Shown: positions 10,806-22,821 of the stretch, in pieces
How positions within the stretch are numbered: the first letter of the stretch is position 1
How the letters are laid out: the number at the start of each line of letters is the position of its first letter
Origin: Pontederia crassipes
Taxonomy: Eukaryota; Streptophyta; Magnoliopsida; Commelinales; Pontederiaceae
DNA length: 64,000 bases
Direction of reading: 5' to 3'
Assembly (NCBI GenBank): GCA_030549335.1
Contig: CM060196.1
Span: forward strand, 25,006,501-25,070,500
Made by a program: the position numbers and the translations under genes
Notes under the pieces: model-generated
Told to the model about the DNA's origin: nothing
Databases searched by the model: none
Seen by the model: only the letters and a program-made list of their open reading frames with translations

Positions 10806-12579
10806 AAGTTTTGTAAACTGAGTTGCATATGTTCCAAGGGTGCAGTATAGCAAGACACCTTGCTCTACACAGATGGCTGCTTCTCTTTTGTGTTTTTTTT
10901 TGGTCTCTTCACAACATTGTGCACATTGGTGACAGCAATGTAATGACAACCATTCTCTCTGTTGCCTTTCTCTTGCTTTACTGTTCTATTGAAGCTTTCA
11001 GTATGAATAATGATTCTGTGGAAATATCTGCAGGATTTTTTGTACGGGGCATGTAGATGGAATCTGTGATTGTTTACTTTTGCATTTATCTTGATCAAGT
11101 TCAGGATCAAACGCATGTGATAAAGCTGTGGCATGACATTTTTATTTATTATGGGGGCAATGGCTTGTTTGATTGCACAGCAAGCATTGCACCTTCTTTC
11201 TGAACTTTGTGCACAAGGCTACATCAGATTATTTGCCCCATGACCACCCATGCTTATATTGCACTAAATTGGCACCAACATCATGTAGCATGCGTCACCT
11301 CATTGTCTTATGTATTTAAATCATTGTTCAATCATATATCCTGTCATAGATATCTCTCTTTCAAAATAAATAACACGAGAAGTGTTCCACTGGTCAAAAT
11401 TTGTTTTGACACTATCTGCAATTGACTAATCCCCTCTTGTTTTCATAGTTGATTTACTTGACATCACCCCTCAACAGAAAATAAATTACTTTGATGTCTT
11501 CTCCATGATATGTTTCACAAGAAAAAAAAAAAGTAAGAGCACCAGTTGCTTTGAACACTTGCTCACATAATTCAATTTTTGAATTTACAGTATGAGGTGA
11601 TGGTCTAATCTCCTTGATAACCAATTCAAAAATGTCTGGCATTGTGGCTGAGTTTATTTACAATTGGAGACTGTGTCAGGGACAAGGAAGGGGGAATCCT
11701 ACAACAGAAGGTAACAGACTCATTAAGCAATCCATGCTCCTGAAATAACTAGCTTTAGTTTTGAGCTAGACAGTCAGTCTGAGTATTCTAGTAACTTCAG
11801 AATCAATTTCTTTGAGTGCTTGCCAATCATTCAACTCCAGACTTCACACTGAGCTGATGGTTTAATTATGATAACTAATTCAGAAATGTTTGCATTGCCA
11901 ATGACTCACTGGCATTTTCACAAGTGGAACCTGTGTCAAAGGATGGACTCTATACAAATTAAGGTATCATATTTGTTAACTAGTCTATCCTCGCAAGTAA
12001 TTAAAATAAATCTAGGTAGTAACTCAAAGAGTATTCCAGTACCTGCAAATAAATAAGAAAATCAACTATACAAGCTGACAGTGTAAGGCATAGGACGAGC
12101 GTGGACAAAATGCTTCAGACTACTTACTTGCTGCCATGATAACTGGAAAATCAATCTGCGAAATGGATCTGGCAGACACGAAATGCAAAGGAAATTCACA
12201 AATATTGTGAAGAGCAGATCACACACTTGAAAACTAGATCATTTACTTTTTAATCCCGACCAGAGCTTCAGCTAAAATTGTCAATGGATCATTGACCCGG
12301 ACTGAATACATGCACAATGAGATAGGTAACATAGCTCAAATACACTAATTTTCTGTCATTAATGTCATCACGAGCATTGGCATCTTTTCATATAATGTAG
12401 CCTTCTAACTACCTTGGTAAGATCAGAGTAATCAGTAATTTATTTTCTCATTACTACGTTGGCCGACCCTTTATGGCAGTGCTGAAATCTGTAAGATAGC
12501 AACTAGCAACCATATGACTTAATACATCTTTTCCACTTAGCTAATTAAAGTGATCTAATTATCTAATTTAGAGCTCCAA
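10806..12579. other. 3' flank of the 8663 gene, with an imperfect internal duplication
   Basis: The first few hundred bases are presumably 3' UTR. From about 11550 to 11990 two related segments lie in direct order (about 11550-11730 and 11811-11990), sharing TGATGGTCTAAT/TGATGGTTTAAT, AAATGTCTGGCATTG/AAATGTTTGCATTG and TGGAGACTGTGTCAGGGA/TGGAACCTGTGTCAAAGGA. No coding potential is evident. Confidence 0.4.
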
Positions 12580-13030
12580 TGTAACACCCCCTTAGCTCCA
12601 TCAAGATACTGTTCGCTTTGGGCCGAAGGTCCGTACGAATTTAAAACGCGTCTTGATAGGTGAAGGTGGTAGCTACATATAAGCCCATGAGAGAATTAGA
12701 GAGAGAGGAGAAAACAGTAAGAGAAAAAAAAGAAGAGTTTAGGATTTACGGGCGTAATGGAATAGAGAGAAGTAGAGTGAGAAAGGTTAAAAAAAGAATT
12801 GAAAAGAAAGGGGGAAAGAGATATGTAAACAGAGAAAGAAATAGAGAGAGAAAAGAAAGAATCTACATAGAGAGAAAATCGTGCACAATGATGAGGAGAG
12901 AGAAACACATACAAGGAAGAAAAATATATTTTCTTTCATTTATGATTATCTTTTTAAAAGTTTATTTATTTATGAAATTTTTGAAATATGAAAAATATAT
13001 ATATAGAAAGGAGAAGGACCGTGAATAATT
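12580..13030 (+). mobile_element. LTR fragment (TGTAACACCCC type)
   Basis: TGTAACACCCCCTTAGCTCC at 12580 is a typical plant LTR start. GCTTTGGGCCGAAGGTCCG follows, a phrase I know from plant gypsy-type LTRs. The rest (12690-13020) is A/G-rich low complexity. The 3' end is not visible. Confidence 0.4.
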
Positions 13031-13339
13031 GTCATTGCCGTTCATCCAGTCCACAGACAACAGGAACCTAATTGATTTTTTTTTTCATTCAAATTAAGGT
13101 ACGTAGGGGGATTCCCATGGCGTCGGTTTTCCGCGACATGGACCCAAGACTTTTCTTCATTGTACATAAATTGTATATTATTTTGCATCGATTGAATATT
13201 GAATGACATAGATATGACCTCCGAAAATTATGTTGGAAACATAATCCTTGATGGTGATAGAATTCGGTTGGGGTTCTTCTGTCTGACACGGCTTGAATTC
13301 CATTTAGCACGATCCGGATAATGATCAACGCGGATTGAG

Positions 13340-14760
13340 TTCTGGAATAGAAAACATATTTTTTATGAATTTATTTATAGTTTATTTGATTGTTAAAATC
13401 GTTAACCATTTGATTAACATCTCTGATTTTATTATGATCATATCTGATCATATTGTCATCATATTGATTATTGTTGGCATTACACCCAATCATGATATTG
13501 ATTATGGTATTGATCCATTGACCTCATTATTGATTGATCCTGATCAAATTATTATCGTATCCGATTTATCGTCATCCCATCTGATCATATCATTGTTTAA
13601 TAGTAAATTTTTTGATTGGGTCATGATTAACCCAAGATAATTGTTAAAGATAGATATCTTAGGTAATTGAGATAAAAGTTGAAAATGTATTGGGCCCATG
13701 TCTACTGTTTGCCACTGGGACTGATTGGGCCTTCGGGCTAATTGCGCATACGGGCTGATAGGGCTTTCGGGCTAATATTGCACCTTCGGATTGATAGAGC
13801 TTTCGAGCTAATATTACGCCTTCGGGCTGATAGGGCCTCTAGGCTAATATTATGTCTTCAGATTGATAGGGCCTTCGGGCTAATATTACGCCTTCGGGTT
13901 GATAGGGCCTTCGGGCTAATATTGCGCATTTGGGTTGATAGGGCCTTCGGGCTAACTGTTTCGGTGTGATCCTTCGTCCCCTATCATACCTAAACTTATT
14001 GATTGAAGTGGCATGGTGTCCCTTAATAATAAAGAGCTCTCTTATTGCGTCCAAAAGGATTGATCGTAACTCCAAAGATAGAATTGATAATTGAATTGAT
14101 GGTTGAATTGTTAATTGAATTGCACTCTAGTGGTTGATGGATAATTGATTTCGCCATAGTGGTTGATAGACTATCGATTTCGCACCTATGGCTAATGGAA
14201 AATTGAGTTGCGCCTTTATAATTGATGGATAATAAATTATGGCTTTTGTGTCTGATAGATGAATTGATAAATTATTAATAGGATTGAATTGATAATTATT
14301 ATTGTGGCCTTCATCGACTTTTGGCCAATTGAACATTGATCAATGTTTAATTATTAATTGAATTATTTATTATTGAATTGTAGTCTTCATTGACATTTGA
14401 TCAATTATATATTGTTATGAATAATTATTTATTGATAGTATTGATATTGATATTGACCATGATTCATATAAATATTATGGGTGACCCTACGTACTGAGTT
14501 ATCTCATTGGGCTTTGCTCCTGTATTTGGATCCATACAGGTGATGGTGATGGCGATGGTGAGACGATTGGTGACTCCTTTGACGGGTGACATGCATATGG
14601 ATATAGGGTCCATTATGGTATAGACGTGAGTCCTAACCTACAAGTTATTACATATTATATAATAGCTTCCGCATATTGTAATAGAATATTATAAATTAGT
14701 CTTCCGTTTAGGTAAGTCAGTTTATTAACTGGTCAAAGTCAAGATATAGAATTGAGTGAC
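13340..14760 (+). mobile_element. Retroelement-derived region related to 48.1-49.3 kb
   Basis: Long ATTGATTGATCATGATATTG-type low-complexity text surrounds a 36-bp tandem array. Towards 14470-14620 is GGTGACCCTACGTACTGAG, then TTGGATCCATACAGGTGATG. Reverse-complemented text of the same kind (GACCCTACGTATTGAG ... TGGATTCATGCAGGTGA) occurs near 49140-49250. The two places therefore hold the same element family in opposite orientation. No gag or pol frame survives. Confidence 0.5.
13711..13959. repeat. 36-bp tandem repeat, about 7 units
   Basis: Six 36-bp units from 13744 plus a shorter leading unit at 13711-13743, with core GATAGGGCCTTCGGGCTAAT. Units differ at several positions. The array is open in one frame and encodes a 12-residue repeat (IDRAFGLILRLR-like), which I read as a by-product of the 36-bp period rather than a gene. 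Confidence 0.85.
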
Positions 14761-16497
14761 GTCGTCGAGATATCCTTCTGGGCAGGCAAAAGAAAAAAAA
14801 AATCTCTGGGCTGAAATGTATTGTTTTCTTTTTGTTTCAAATGCATGTGGCTCGAGAATGTTGCTTTGTGGCCTATTACTTTATTTATCGAAGCATAGTT
14901 AAAGTTTTTGTGCCATCCATGTGTACATTTTTTTTTTGTTGATGTTACATGTTTTCAGTGTTCCATAGTTTTGGTCTCTCAGCATAAAGGTCTTGCCTTC
15001 TTATAGCTGTTGAATAGTTAGATCTATGTAACACGTTTTCTCAAAAATTAGGCAGCTGGTTCACTAATGGATCAAGACAACGATCACTACACATGATATG
15101 AAAGGAAAGGCGAAGCTTCTCCCAACTAATGAATTCCTGCTTGGAATATTACTTTACATCTTATTTCCCAGCAAATTAAAAAGTTAAAATTGAAAAAAGA
15201 ACTGTGAACTCTAACAAATTGGGATTTTGAATAATATTTTCAGCCTATCCCCAATTTTATCCATAAAATGTGCATACCATTTTTTTTAATAACAATTGTA
15301 TCCCTAATGGTTTTTGAGACTAAAATTATGTGTTTGAGGATAAAATGAAAAGTCTTTAACCAAAAGCAGCTACCAAAGAGCACAATAACATTTCAAAAAG
15401 AAACACTTTGTCATAATTCCCCATTTGGTCATGGCACTTGTTCGAGGGTTACTTGCAGGAAAATATAAGATCAAAGTTGGAAAACGTGTATATTTGTTGT
15501 TTGATTGAAGGTTTCTGAATTAAAAGTTAGAAAATTGCAAAGTAATTGAGAAATTTTTACTGTAGACTAGTGTTTGTCTTAATTCCTTAAGTTCTATAAA
15601 ATAAGATGCAAAATGAAAATAAAAATTAGTTTTGGAAAAAGCGTGAAATTTATTTCAAAACAAAACAAGAAAAACACACCGCAATCTTTCTCAGATTTCT
15701 TGACTCAGGTGTAGCACCAAAATGTAGACAATGACTGATAGCTGTATCAAATGAAAACTACAAGATGTTAAAAATATATAAATGGTTACAGCTGAATATT
15801 AATGGACATATGAACAACAGAGATGAACAAAGAAAAATATACATCCAACATGCCTGATTTAATACTCTGGCAGAACATTGAAAGGGGTGTCAAATTGTTA
15901 AGCTACTGATAGGGGTGCTCCTCAGAAAAAAGAGCACTGAGATGAGAAAACAAACAGCTCAACTGTTGTGCAAATGGCCAGCTGCAAGGAAACCAAAAGG
16001 GAGCCATGGCCCCCTGATCCTTCTGCAAATGCCATTTAAAGTTTCCTGTTGCTTTGAACTTGACACTGTTGCCAAATTTTGGACTTATGACCCCTCATCA
16101 TCCCTGTAACTGAGGCCTTGCAACAGCAACTGCTATGAGGTCAAAAACTCAAGAGTGCATTAACTGATCTCACATGGGGTTCATTCATGTGAATAAGTTT
16201 GCCATCACAGTTAATGCCCCCAACTTACCAAACCATATCTTTGACAAGGACTGGATGGTCCTCTTTTTTCTAGGTATGCATCTTGATATTCGAAAGTTTA
16301 AACATGTTCTGATTAATCAAAATTGAAAGAAATAAATGACTGATAAGACATAATTGACTCTCAAGTCTCAGCAATGGCGCTTTTCAAGATTCGATACTAA
16401 AAAGTTTAACACATTATGACTAATCCTATTAAAAAAAATGGAATGATAAGGTAGAATACAATCTCAGAAACAATGCTCTCTGAGATTTGACCTTTTG
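14761..16497. other. Gene-free AT-rich region
   Basis: No supported gene or repeat. The open frame at 15915-16109 (64 codons, plus) lacks splice or promoter context and resembles no family I know. Confidence 0.35.
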
Positions 16498-16722
16498 TTA
16501 CAGGGTCTCATAAAACTGGGGATCCTCCTCCCTGGATGCCTTGTGCATCTCTTTGTTCACCCCCTGTGGAAACATATATCTTCTTGAAACTACCCAATTT
16601 TTCTCCGTGCTCTTCTTTAATGCCTCTTTATGTGAAACATGGTGCATCTGCTCATCTTTAATGTGGTGCAAGGCTTTGCCTGGTTCATCTTTTCCCCAGT
16701 AACTGTGTATTTTCGTATAAAG
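16498..16722 (-). other. Unassigned 74-codon open frame, candidate terminal exon
   Basis: On the minus strand, 16722 down to 16498 reads 74 codons and a TAA with no internal stop. CCAG immediately upstream could be a splice acceptor. The peptide looks protein-like, rich in K/E/H: YWGKDEPGKALHHIKDEQ, then KNWVVSRRYMFPQGVNKEMH, and it ends REEDPQFYETL. There is no start codon, so it would be a last exon. A second stop-free stretch on the same strand at about 16,790-16,930 could be a preceding exon, though splice phases do not join cleanly. I recognise no family. It could be a relic of a gene downstream of the transporter, or chance. Confidence 0.25.
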
Positions 16723-17312
16723 CTGGCGCGATCAGCTGTGTACCACTTCCATGATTTCTCACATTATTTTTGTCAGAGACCAATAGGAAATTGTTAACCT
16801 GCATCATGATTCGATCTCCATGGGAAGTTGTTATTTTGCTTAAAAGGACCTGTATATACAGTCAACAGATTATTCATCTCATTTTCTTGATGCAACCATA
16901 TTCCTGTATCCCAGGATATGTAATCCTTTTGTTCTTACAAATTATAATATAGATCAATATATTGCTCTTTCTCATGAGTACAACACTTAATTAGGATTAG
17001 ATTAGATCTCAATCCACCATGTTGTAACAGTTTTGTTGCACCCCAAAAAAAAAAATGAAATGAGTCTGTGCTCCGGAAATACTACGTCTGCGAACTATTT
17101 CAAGTGAAGATTCAACATCTTGATTTTGACAAAAAAAAAAGTAAGCATCTTTGCGTGCTTGATACTTGTTGTATGTATAGATAAAGTAAGGGCATAATGT
17201 AATGTGAAGGATGCCGAAGCAGAATAAATATACACCTTACAATATTTGTGATTTAAAAGGACTACACCTCCTGTCACATGCAGTAAGAAATGTAAATTTT
17301 TGTGTTAGATTC

Positions 17313-20300
17313 TTAGTTACTGCTGGTGGAGCTTGATTCTGTGTCCACCACATAGCCTCTGAGGGAAGGTGTACGGTTCGCAAGTTCTGATGAACCACGT
17401 TGCTTGAAGCTTTTCTTGCTCTGCAACCTTCTCCTGGCAATGTATCCTCTAATCCAGGGGGTGACATCCTCATTGATCTTAATCATGAAGAAGAAAATGA
17501 GCCTATAGATGATGATCATGCTGAATAAGACCAGCAGGTCCACCCACTTCGATCGGTTTAAATCAATCTGGAAGACATTCTCAAGTATGTACTCCCCTGG
17601 AATCTTCGGCTGGTCAGGGAACTGGTTGTCGAAAGTAAGACCTTTCAGATCATTCTGATACTGGCCCTGTTAGAAACAATTATGAAAGAATAGTTAGAAG
17701 GTTGACCCATGCCTCATCATGTTAAGTTCTCCAACTTGCTATGTTGAATTCCATCATTACCTGTAGTGCCCAGAAGTGGAAGCTGATGTAGGACATTGGG
17801 TAGCGCCAGAAGGGCTTTGGAATGTCTTTAGGTAGTCTGAAGTATCCGGAAACCAGCATGAATATTCCCTGTAGCATGATACAACTGGAACTGTGAGATG
17901 GGTAAATCGACTATACATATAAATATGTCATGGTGCTTTAACTAATATGTTCTTGTCGTTAGTAATAGGAGAAAGCAATTTGGATGCAAGAAAGACTTGA
18001 GAGAAGCGGTACAAACTGCAATTGCTGTTAATAGTTGATACCTGTATCCCTGCTCCTATGATGATTCCCATGAGGAAATTGGGGACTACACTGGCTATGG
18101 CCATCATCAGGCTCTCGACCACGGTAACACTGGCGTAGAGGTTCAGAACAAAGAACAGGTAATGCATGAAACCTGGGTGAAGGCGCACCATAAAGTAGCA
18201 GATGGTTCCTGAGAGAAAGGTGATCACAACCAGAAATGGTGTTGCAGACAATGTGTTGCTGATGACAAACGGTACAACACCATAGTGTCCATTAAGCCTC
18301 TCTCTTTGGAATACCTGAAATGAAACATGGGTAAATGGAGCTGAAGTTTGATCGAAAATCTTCCTATGGTCGATAAAAATTATGATCTGAGAACGAACCT
18401 TCATATCTTCCACGAATGATGGGAACCCTCCTATAGACATAAATGTAACAAAGCCGAAAACAAATGAAGCACATGCACCCCTTGCCTGCATCAGAACAAA
18501 TGAACGAAAATGTGATTTTTTTTAGGCCAGAAAGAAAAGAGTTCAGAACTTGCTGAATGCAATTAGCCGTGATCAATTACCAGGATGGAGGTGTATCCAG
18601 TTCCGACATTTAGGTAGATTGTCCCAATGCAAACAGTCACCACAAGGTAAATCACAAGCCTTAGCCAGTAGTAACCAAAATCTCTGGACATGTTTATGAA
18701 GGACCGCCTGGTTAAAATGTAAGATTGCATGAGGAAGCTTGCCTGACTGCCTCCTGAATCCAGAACAGTTCCACTCTGCAATCCAATTTTGCAACCTATC
18801 TGTTAGAACTTCTAAAACAAGTAAGTTCAAACCTTGCACTGCAATCTTTTTATTATCCGTACCAGTCGGGAGATCTCATCTACTTTCTGTCTTGCTGCAT
18901 AATTGTACTGAGAACGGCTGTAATAATCAATAAGCATTCTGGTAGCTTCAGCTGTTGATATTTTCTCCAGAGGATCGTCACTCCTTTCAAACTGGCAATC
19001 ATATGGCAGATAATTAATTAATATTCACTTATCAGAAAGCAGAAGAGCTAAATGCTAGAAATAAAATCATAAGAGGATCACGTACCTTTATTTTCATGGA
19101 TCCCTTCAGAGTAGCTTTCACCTTATCAAAATCTGAGTTGACGCACCTCAAGAAATGGTCGGACGGATTCCTCAGAGATGGACAAGGGAATCCGGCTTGC
19201 GTGAAGAACTTCAAGAACCAGTCAAGGGATCAGACATGGAGACTCTGAATTCTTACACTGAACTAAATACATAGAGAGAAATGATCAGACACACACCTCA
19301 TAAGCCTCAGAAATTTGGCCGAAGTAAACTGTCTTGCCGCCTGAGAGCAAATAAAGGCGGTCGAACAGCTCGAAGACCTCACTGCTTGGTTGGTGAATTG
19401 AAGCTATAACAGTTCGTCCATCCCTCGACAGACCTCTCAGTGTTTGTGTCACAAAAAAGGCTGAAGCACTGCATGTAGGATAAAATCCCAGTTACAGAAA
19501 CTTACAGCAAGAAGTTTGTTTATGGATATCCAAGGTAAAATTTGGCTTTATGCCATGATCCATAACTAGTCTTTATGGTGTTAAGAAAAAAGGTTTTGTT
19601 CCCTTTATCTTTTCTGATTCAGGAACAAAATCTAGTACACATGATCAACTAGAGAAATCTGGTACCTGTCGAGTCCACTTGTGGGCTCATCAAGGAAGAG
19701 CAATCTTGGCCTCATCAGGATCTCAAGGGCAATGCTGACTCTCCTCTTTTCCCCTCCACTCACACCTCTCAGATGCCAGTTTCCAATTACAGTATCAGCA
19801 CAGTCTTGGAGACCCATCTCAACGATGGTGCCCTCCACCAGCGCCCTTTTCTCCTGCCATGACATCTTATCCGGCAAGCGGAGGCGAGCCGAGTACCAGA
19901 TCGTCTCCCTCACTGTCAACGTGCCAATCAAGTTATCATCCTGTGTGACATATGCCTGAGATGGAAGGCAGATTGTTAATTGTCAGTACGCAGGCTATGA
20001 ATGAAACCATATTTAAGAACCCTCAACTACTCCCTCATACATCTTAATGGAAGTATGGTGAAGAAAGAGAGCTGGAACTGAACTACATGTTTCACGTTAC
20101 TCAACATAATTGCTTATGATCAGGACATCAGAAATCGGACAATTTTTTTAAGCTGTCAACTAATCTCAACCAAAGTAATCAATAGATAGCCGGAATTGGT
20201 GAAACAGGACGCATGCGGAGTTAATAGTGCAGCAAGAACTATATGTTTCTTGCTACCTACCAGATAGAAAACTAGGAAGAATTTGTGAAATTGTATTGGA

Positions 20301-20923
20301 ACTATTAACTTCGTACGAATTTAGTGTATGGCTGTTCAATGAACAGGAAATAGGCAAAGATAGCTTGATTCAAATATAACGAAGAAGAGAAACACAAAGT
20401 AAAAGAAATAAAAAGATTTAAAGAGGAAGTTGCATCGTGCAGGGCCAAAAACAAAGATAAAACCTTTCTAAACTGTGAGGAGGAAGAATAAAGGAGAAAG
20501 CATGGCATGTGGCGCTCTCACCGCGGTGCCAAAGGACATCATGGTCTTCCTGCCGTTAAGGAGAATGGTGCCGGAGAGGAAGGCATTGGTGGCGAGGCGA
20601 CCGGCGAGCGCGTCGAGCAGCGTCGACTTCCCGGAGCCCGACGGCCCCATGAGAGCCGTCAGGGTGCCCGGCTCGGCGTACCCGGTCAGGCCCTCGAGCA
20701 CCCTCTGCGTCTCCCCGTTGCCGAGCGTCACCGTCACCGTCAGGTCCTTCCAGGTAAGCCGCGCCGACACGTCGCCGATGAACTCAGTGTTGGCCTTGTC
20801 CTTCCACAGGGTCTCACTCAGCGGGCTGAGGCCTCCCAACACTAATCCGTTCCCCTCCGGCTTGTTAGCCTCTATCTCCCCCATCGCTTGGCCTGCCGAG
20901 CTCCTGATGTCTCCTGCCTTCAT
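17313..20923 (-). CDS. ABCG11: ABCG11/WBC11-type half-size ABC transporter (cuticular lipid export)
   Basis: Ten exons with GT-AG borders join without frame errors to 710 aa: 20923-20522, 19955-19666, 19468-19297, 19208-19086, 18991-18863, 18775-18581, 18485-18399, 18314-18042, 17868-17761, 17666-17313. The N-terminal nucleotide-binding domain has Walker [10 protein letters not shown] (93-101), Q-loop VTQDDN (137-142), signature VSGGEKR (199-205), Walker B RLLFLDE (218-224) and H-loop SIHQPS (His256). The C-terminal half holds the six-helix ABCG membrane domain. [18 protein letters not shown] and [15 protein letters not shown] match the Arabidopsis ABCG11 clade (WBC11/DESPERADO/COF1). Known members act as dimers in the epidermal plasma membrane, exporting wax and cutin precursors. 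The ATG at 20923 is used; an upstream in-frame GTG is not. Length is normal (about 703 aa in Arabidopsis) and all catalytic motifs are intact. Specific substrate is inferred. Confidence 0.95.
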
Positions 20924-21107
20924 GTCTGTATGCACTCAGAGGAGGGAGAGCAGTGACAAGCCTCAACAAGGCCTGTGCTGGATACCAGTTCGGCTCTACT
21001 CTATCTATGTGGTTTATGTGCTTAGTGTCAGACTGGAGATATCTGGAACATAGCGGGGGAGAAGAACGAGGAGCGGAGCAAAGGATGAATGAATGAGCAC
21101 AATATGT

Positions 21108-21121
21108 GTGTGTTATATATG
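21108..21121 (-). promoter_or_regulatory. Probable TATA box of ABCG11
   Basis: Minus-strand GCATATATAACAC lies about 190 bp upstream of the start codon. CT-rich text, plausible as leader, lies between them. No other good TATA-like word lies closer. Confidence 0.5.
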
Positions 21122-21610
21122 CTTGCAGTCGCTGAGTAGTAGTGAAACAAAGGGAGAGGAGGAAGTTGGAGTTATTGAGAGAGAGAAAGAAAAAAAAGGT
21201 GGGAGGAGGGAACTATGTGTGATTTTGACCAAGGGGGCATGCATGCAACAGGAGCAAGTAAGTTTGGACCAGGGAATAAGAGCAGCGCTGCACTTCCCAA
21301 CTATTGAAACTACGCTCCATGCATGCACTTAGAGTTAATACGAAGCACTGGAAGCAAATACCAAGAGACAAATACCCTAATAAAACTTTATTCTCAGAAG
21401 AATTTTTATGTAGAGGAAGTTTTTTGAAATAAATAAATAAATATATTTTTCTTTGTTATGGAGGAGTCATCAGAATGAAGTTGGAAATATTTTAAGTTGA
21501 TGGCATGCTGACTGTTTCCAGTTACAACCAGCAGTATTTATCACATTATGGGTTGTGATGCACGTATAGATCTCTTCATTAATTAGGCTGTTGGATGTTG
21601 GTGGTGGTAA

Positions 21611-21618
21611 TAAATGCA
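21611..21618 (+). promoter_or_regulatory. L1-box word upstream of ABCG11
   Basis: TAAATGCA matches the L1-box consensus TAAATG(C/T)A bound by HD-ZIP IV epidermal regulators such as ATML1/PDF2 (family knowledge). It lies about 690 bp upstream of the ABCG11 start codon, in reverse orientation to the gene. One 8-bp match can occur by chance. Confidence 0.3.
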
Positions 21619-22727
21619 GCAGCAGCCCCAGTTACATCTTTCTCTCTCTCCCCTTGTATCTCCCTCTCTCCAGCTACTACCAATCCATACTCATACACTT
21701 TTGAATACTGGTAACTATAATTTAAGCAAAAATACAGATAAGATACTTCATTCTTGATATTTCATCTGAGGAGCATTTTTTTTCAATCTAAATTATACTA
21801 TTAGTATCGGAATAATCCGATGTTCAAATGAAAGTAATATGAATAAATTCCGATCAAAATGATGATTATAAGAGCATTTTGTGATCCTTTATTTTAAGCA
21901 AAAGAAAATACACGCAGTTCTGAAGCGTGTCCTCCAAGTACAAGTAGTATACATATCATTGAATTTTCAGCATAACTATATACAGAAATACATGAAAGAA
22001 AACTAAACCTACAAATTAAGGAAAGGTTACTATGCCCTCTTAAAAGCATTATTTCTTGGAAGTCTCATTGCACGGTATGTGTACACGTGTACAATCATAT
22101 ATATATATATACACTCTAAATAAAATGGCCACCAATTTAGAACACTGATATCACTTTCAAAGGTGTATTAAGATAGTTGATTCAAGATGAACCGATGCAT
22201 CATGCACCATGGTGTAACTTTCTGGTCCAAATTCTTGTATGTTAATCACATCTCTGGTCCAAGGGTAATAATTAAGTTGGTTGATATGAACAATTGAGAG
22301 CACAGCTACTGATAACAATGTTGCTGTTTCACAAATCCTCACCTTAGATCAGTATATTTAGCCTTCCCTCACACGACTGGTACCTCATGGATCATTGTTA
22401 GTTATCAAATGAGTGGTTACATTTATTAGTCAGCTAGAAGTTTGAAGTAACAGCAACATGCTCGAGCTCCTAATTATTAATTAAGATAAACAGACCAGTA
22501 CATATATATATGCCTCTTTAGAGTTATATATTTGTGACTTTACCAGATGATTTTAGCAGATGGATTTCCACTTCAATTGATGATAACATCATCAATACCA
22601 AATGACTACGAGCAATTAACTATTTTATTTGCGATGTGCAGATCAGTGGGTCTCCAACAACAGCAGCTCTCTTTCTCATGAACTCTGCATGCATTTGGTA
22701 TGCTGCATGTACTCAGATCACTTGCAG

Positions 22728-22821
22728 ATGGAACTTTTGTTCATTGCTCTTGCGTGTGTTTTTTCTTGCGAGGCTGGACGCCCACAAGGTCCTACGGCCA
22801 GCCAAGAGGAGACCGTTAACA
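22728..22821 (+). other. Candidate first exon of a small secreted peptide
   Basis: ATG at 22728 opens MELLFIALACVFSC, a short hydrophobic stretch like a signal peptide, then EAGRPQGPTASQEETVN. The frame ends at a good donor, ACA|GTAAGC. This resembles first exons of small secreted peptide genes such as the EPF/EPFL family. I found no cysteine-rich second exon downstream to about 24.5 kb. It may be a relic or chance. Confidence 0.2.

Larger units (their letters stand above)
20924..22627 (-). promoter_or_regulatory. Upstream region of ABCG11
   Basis: It contains a TATA box (21111-21118, minus), CATGCATG (RY-type) words near 21239 and 21320, and an L1-box word at 21611-21618. CT-rich microsatellite-like text lies at 21640-21670. 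No other gene is visible. Confidence 0.45.

Noticed and set aside
13742..13969. 75-codon frame encoding a 12-residue IDRAFGLILRLR-like repeat
   Set aside because: A 36-bp tandem repeat with a length divisible by three stays open automatically; there is no start context or homologue.
20475..21053. 192-codon plus-strand frame opposite ABCG11 exon 1
   Set aside because: Shadow of the GC-rich first exon; the minus-strand protein is unambiguous.
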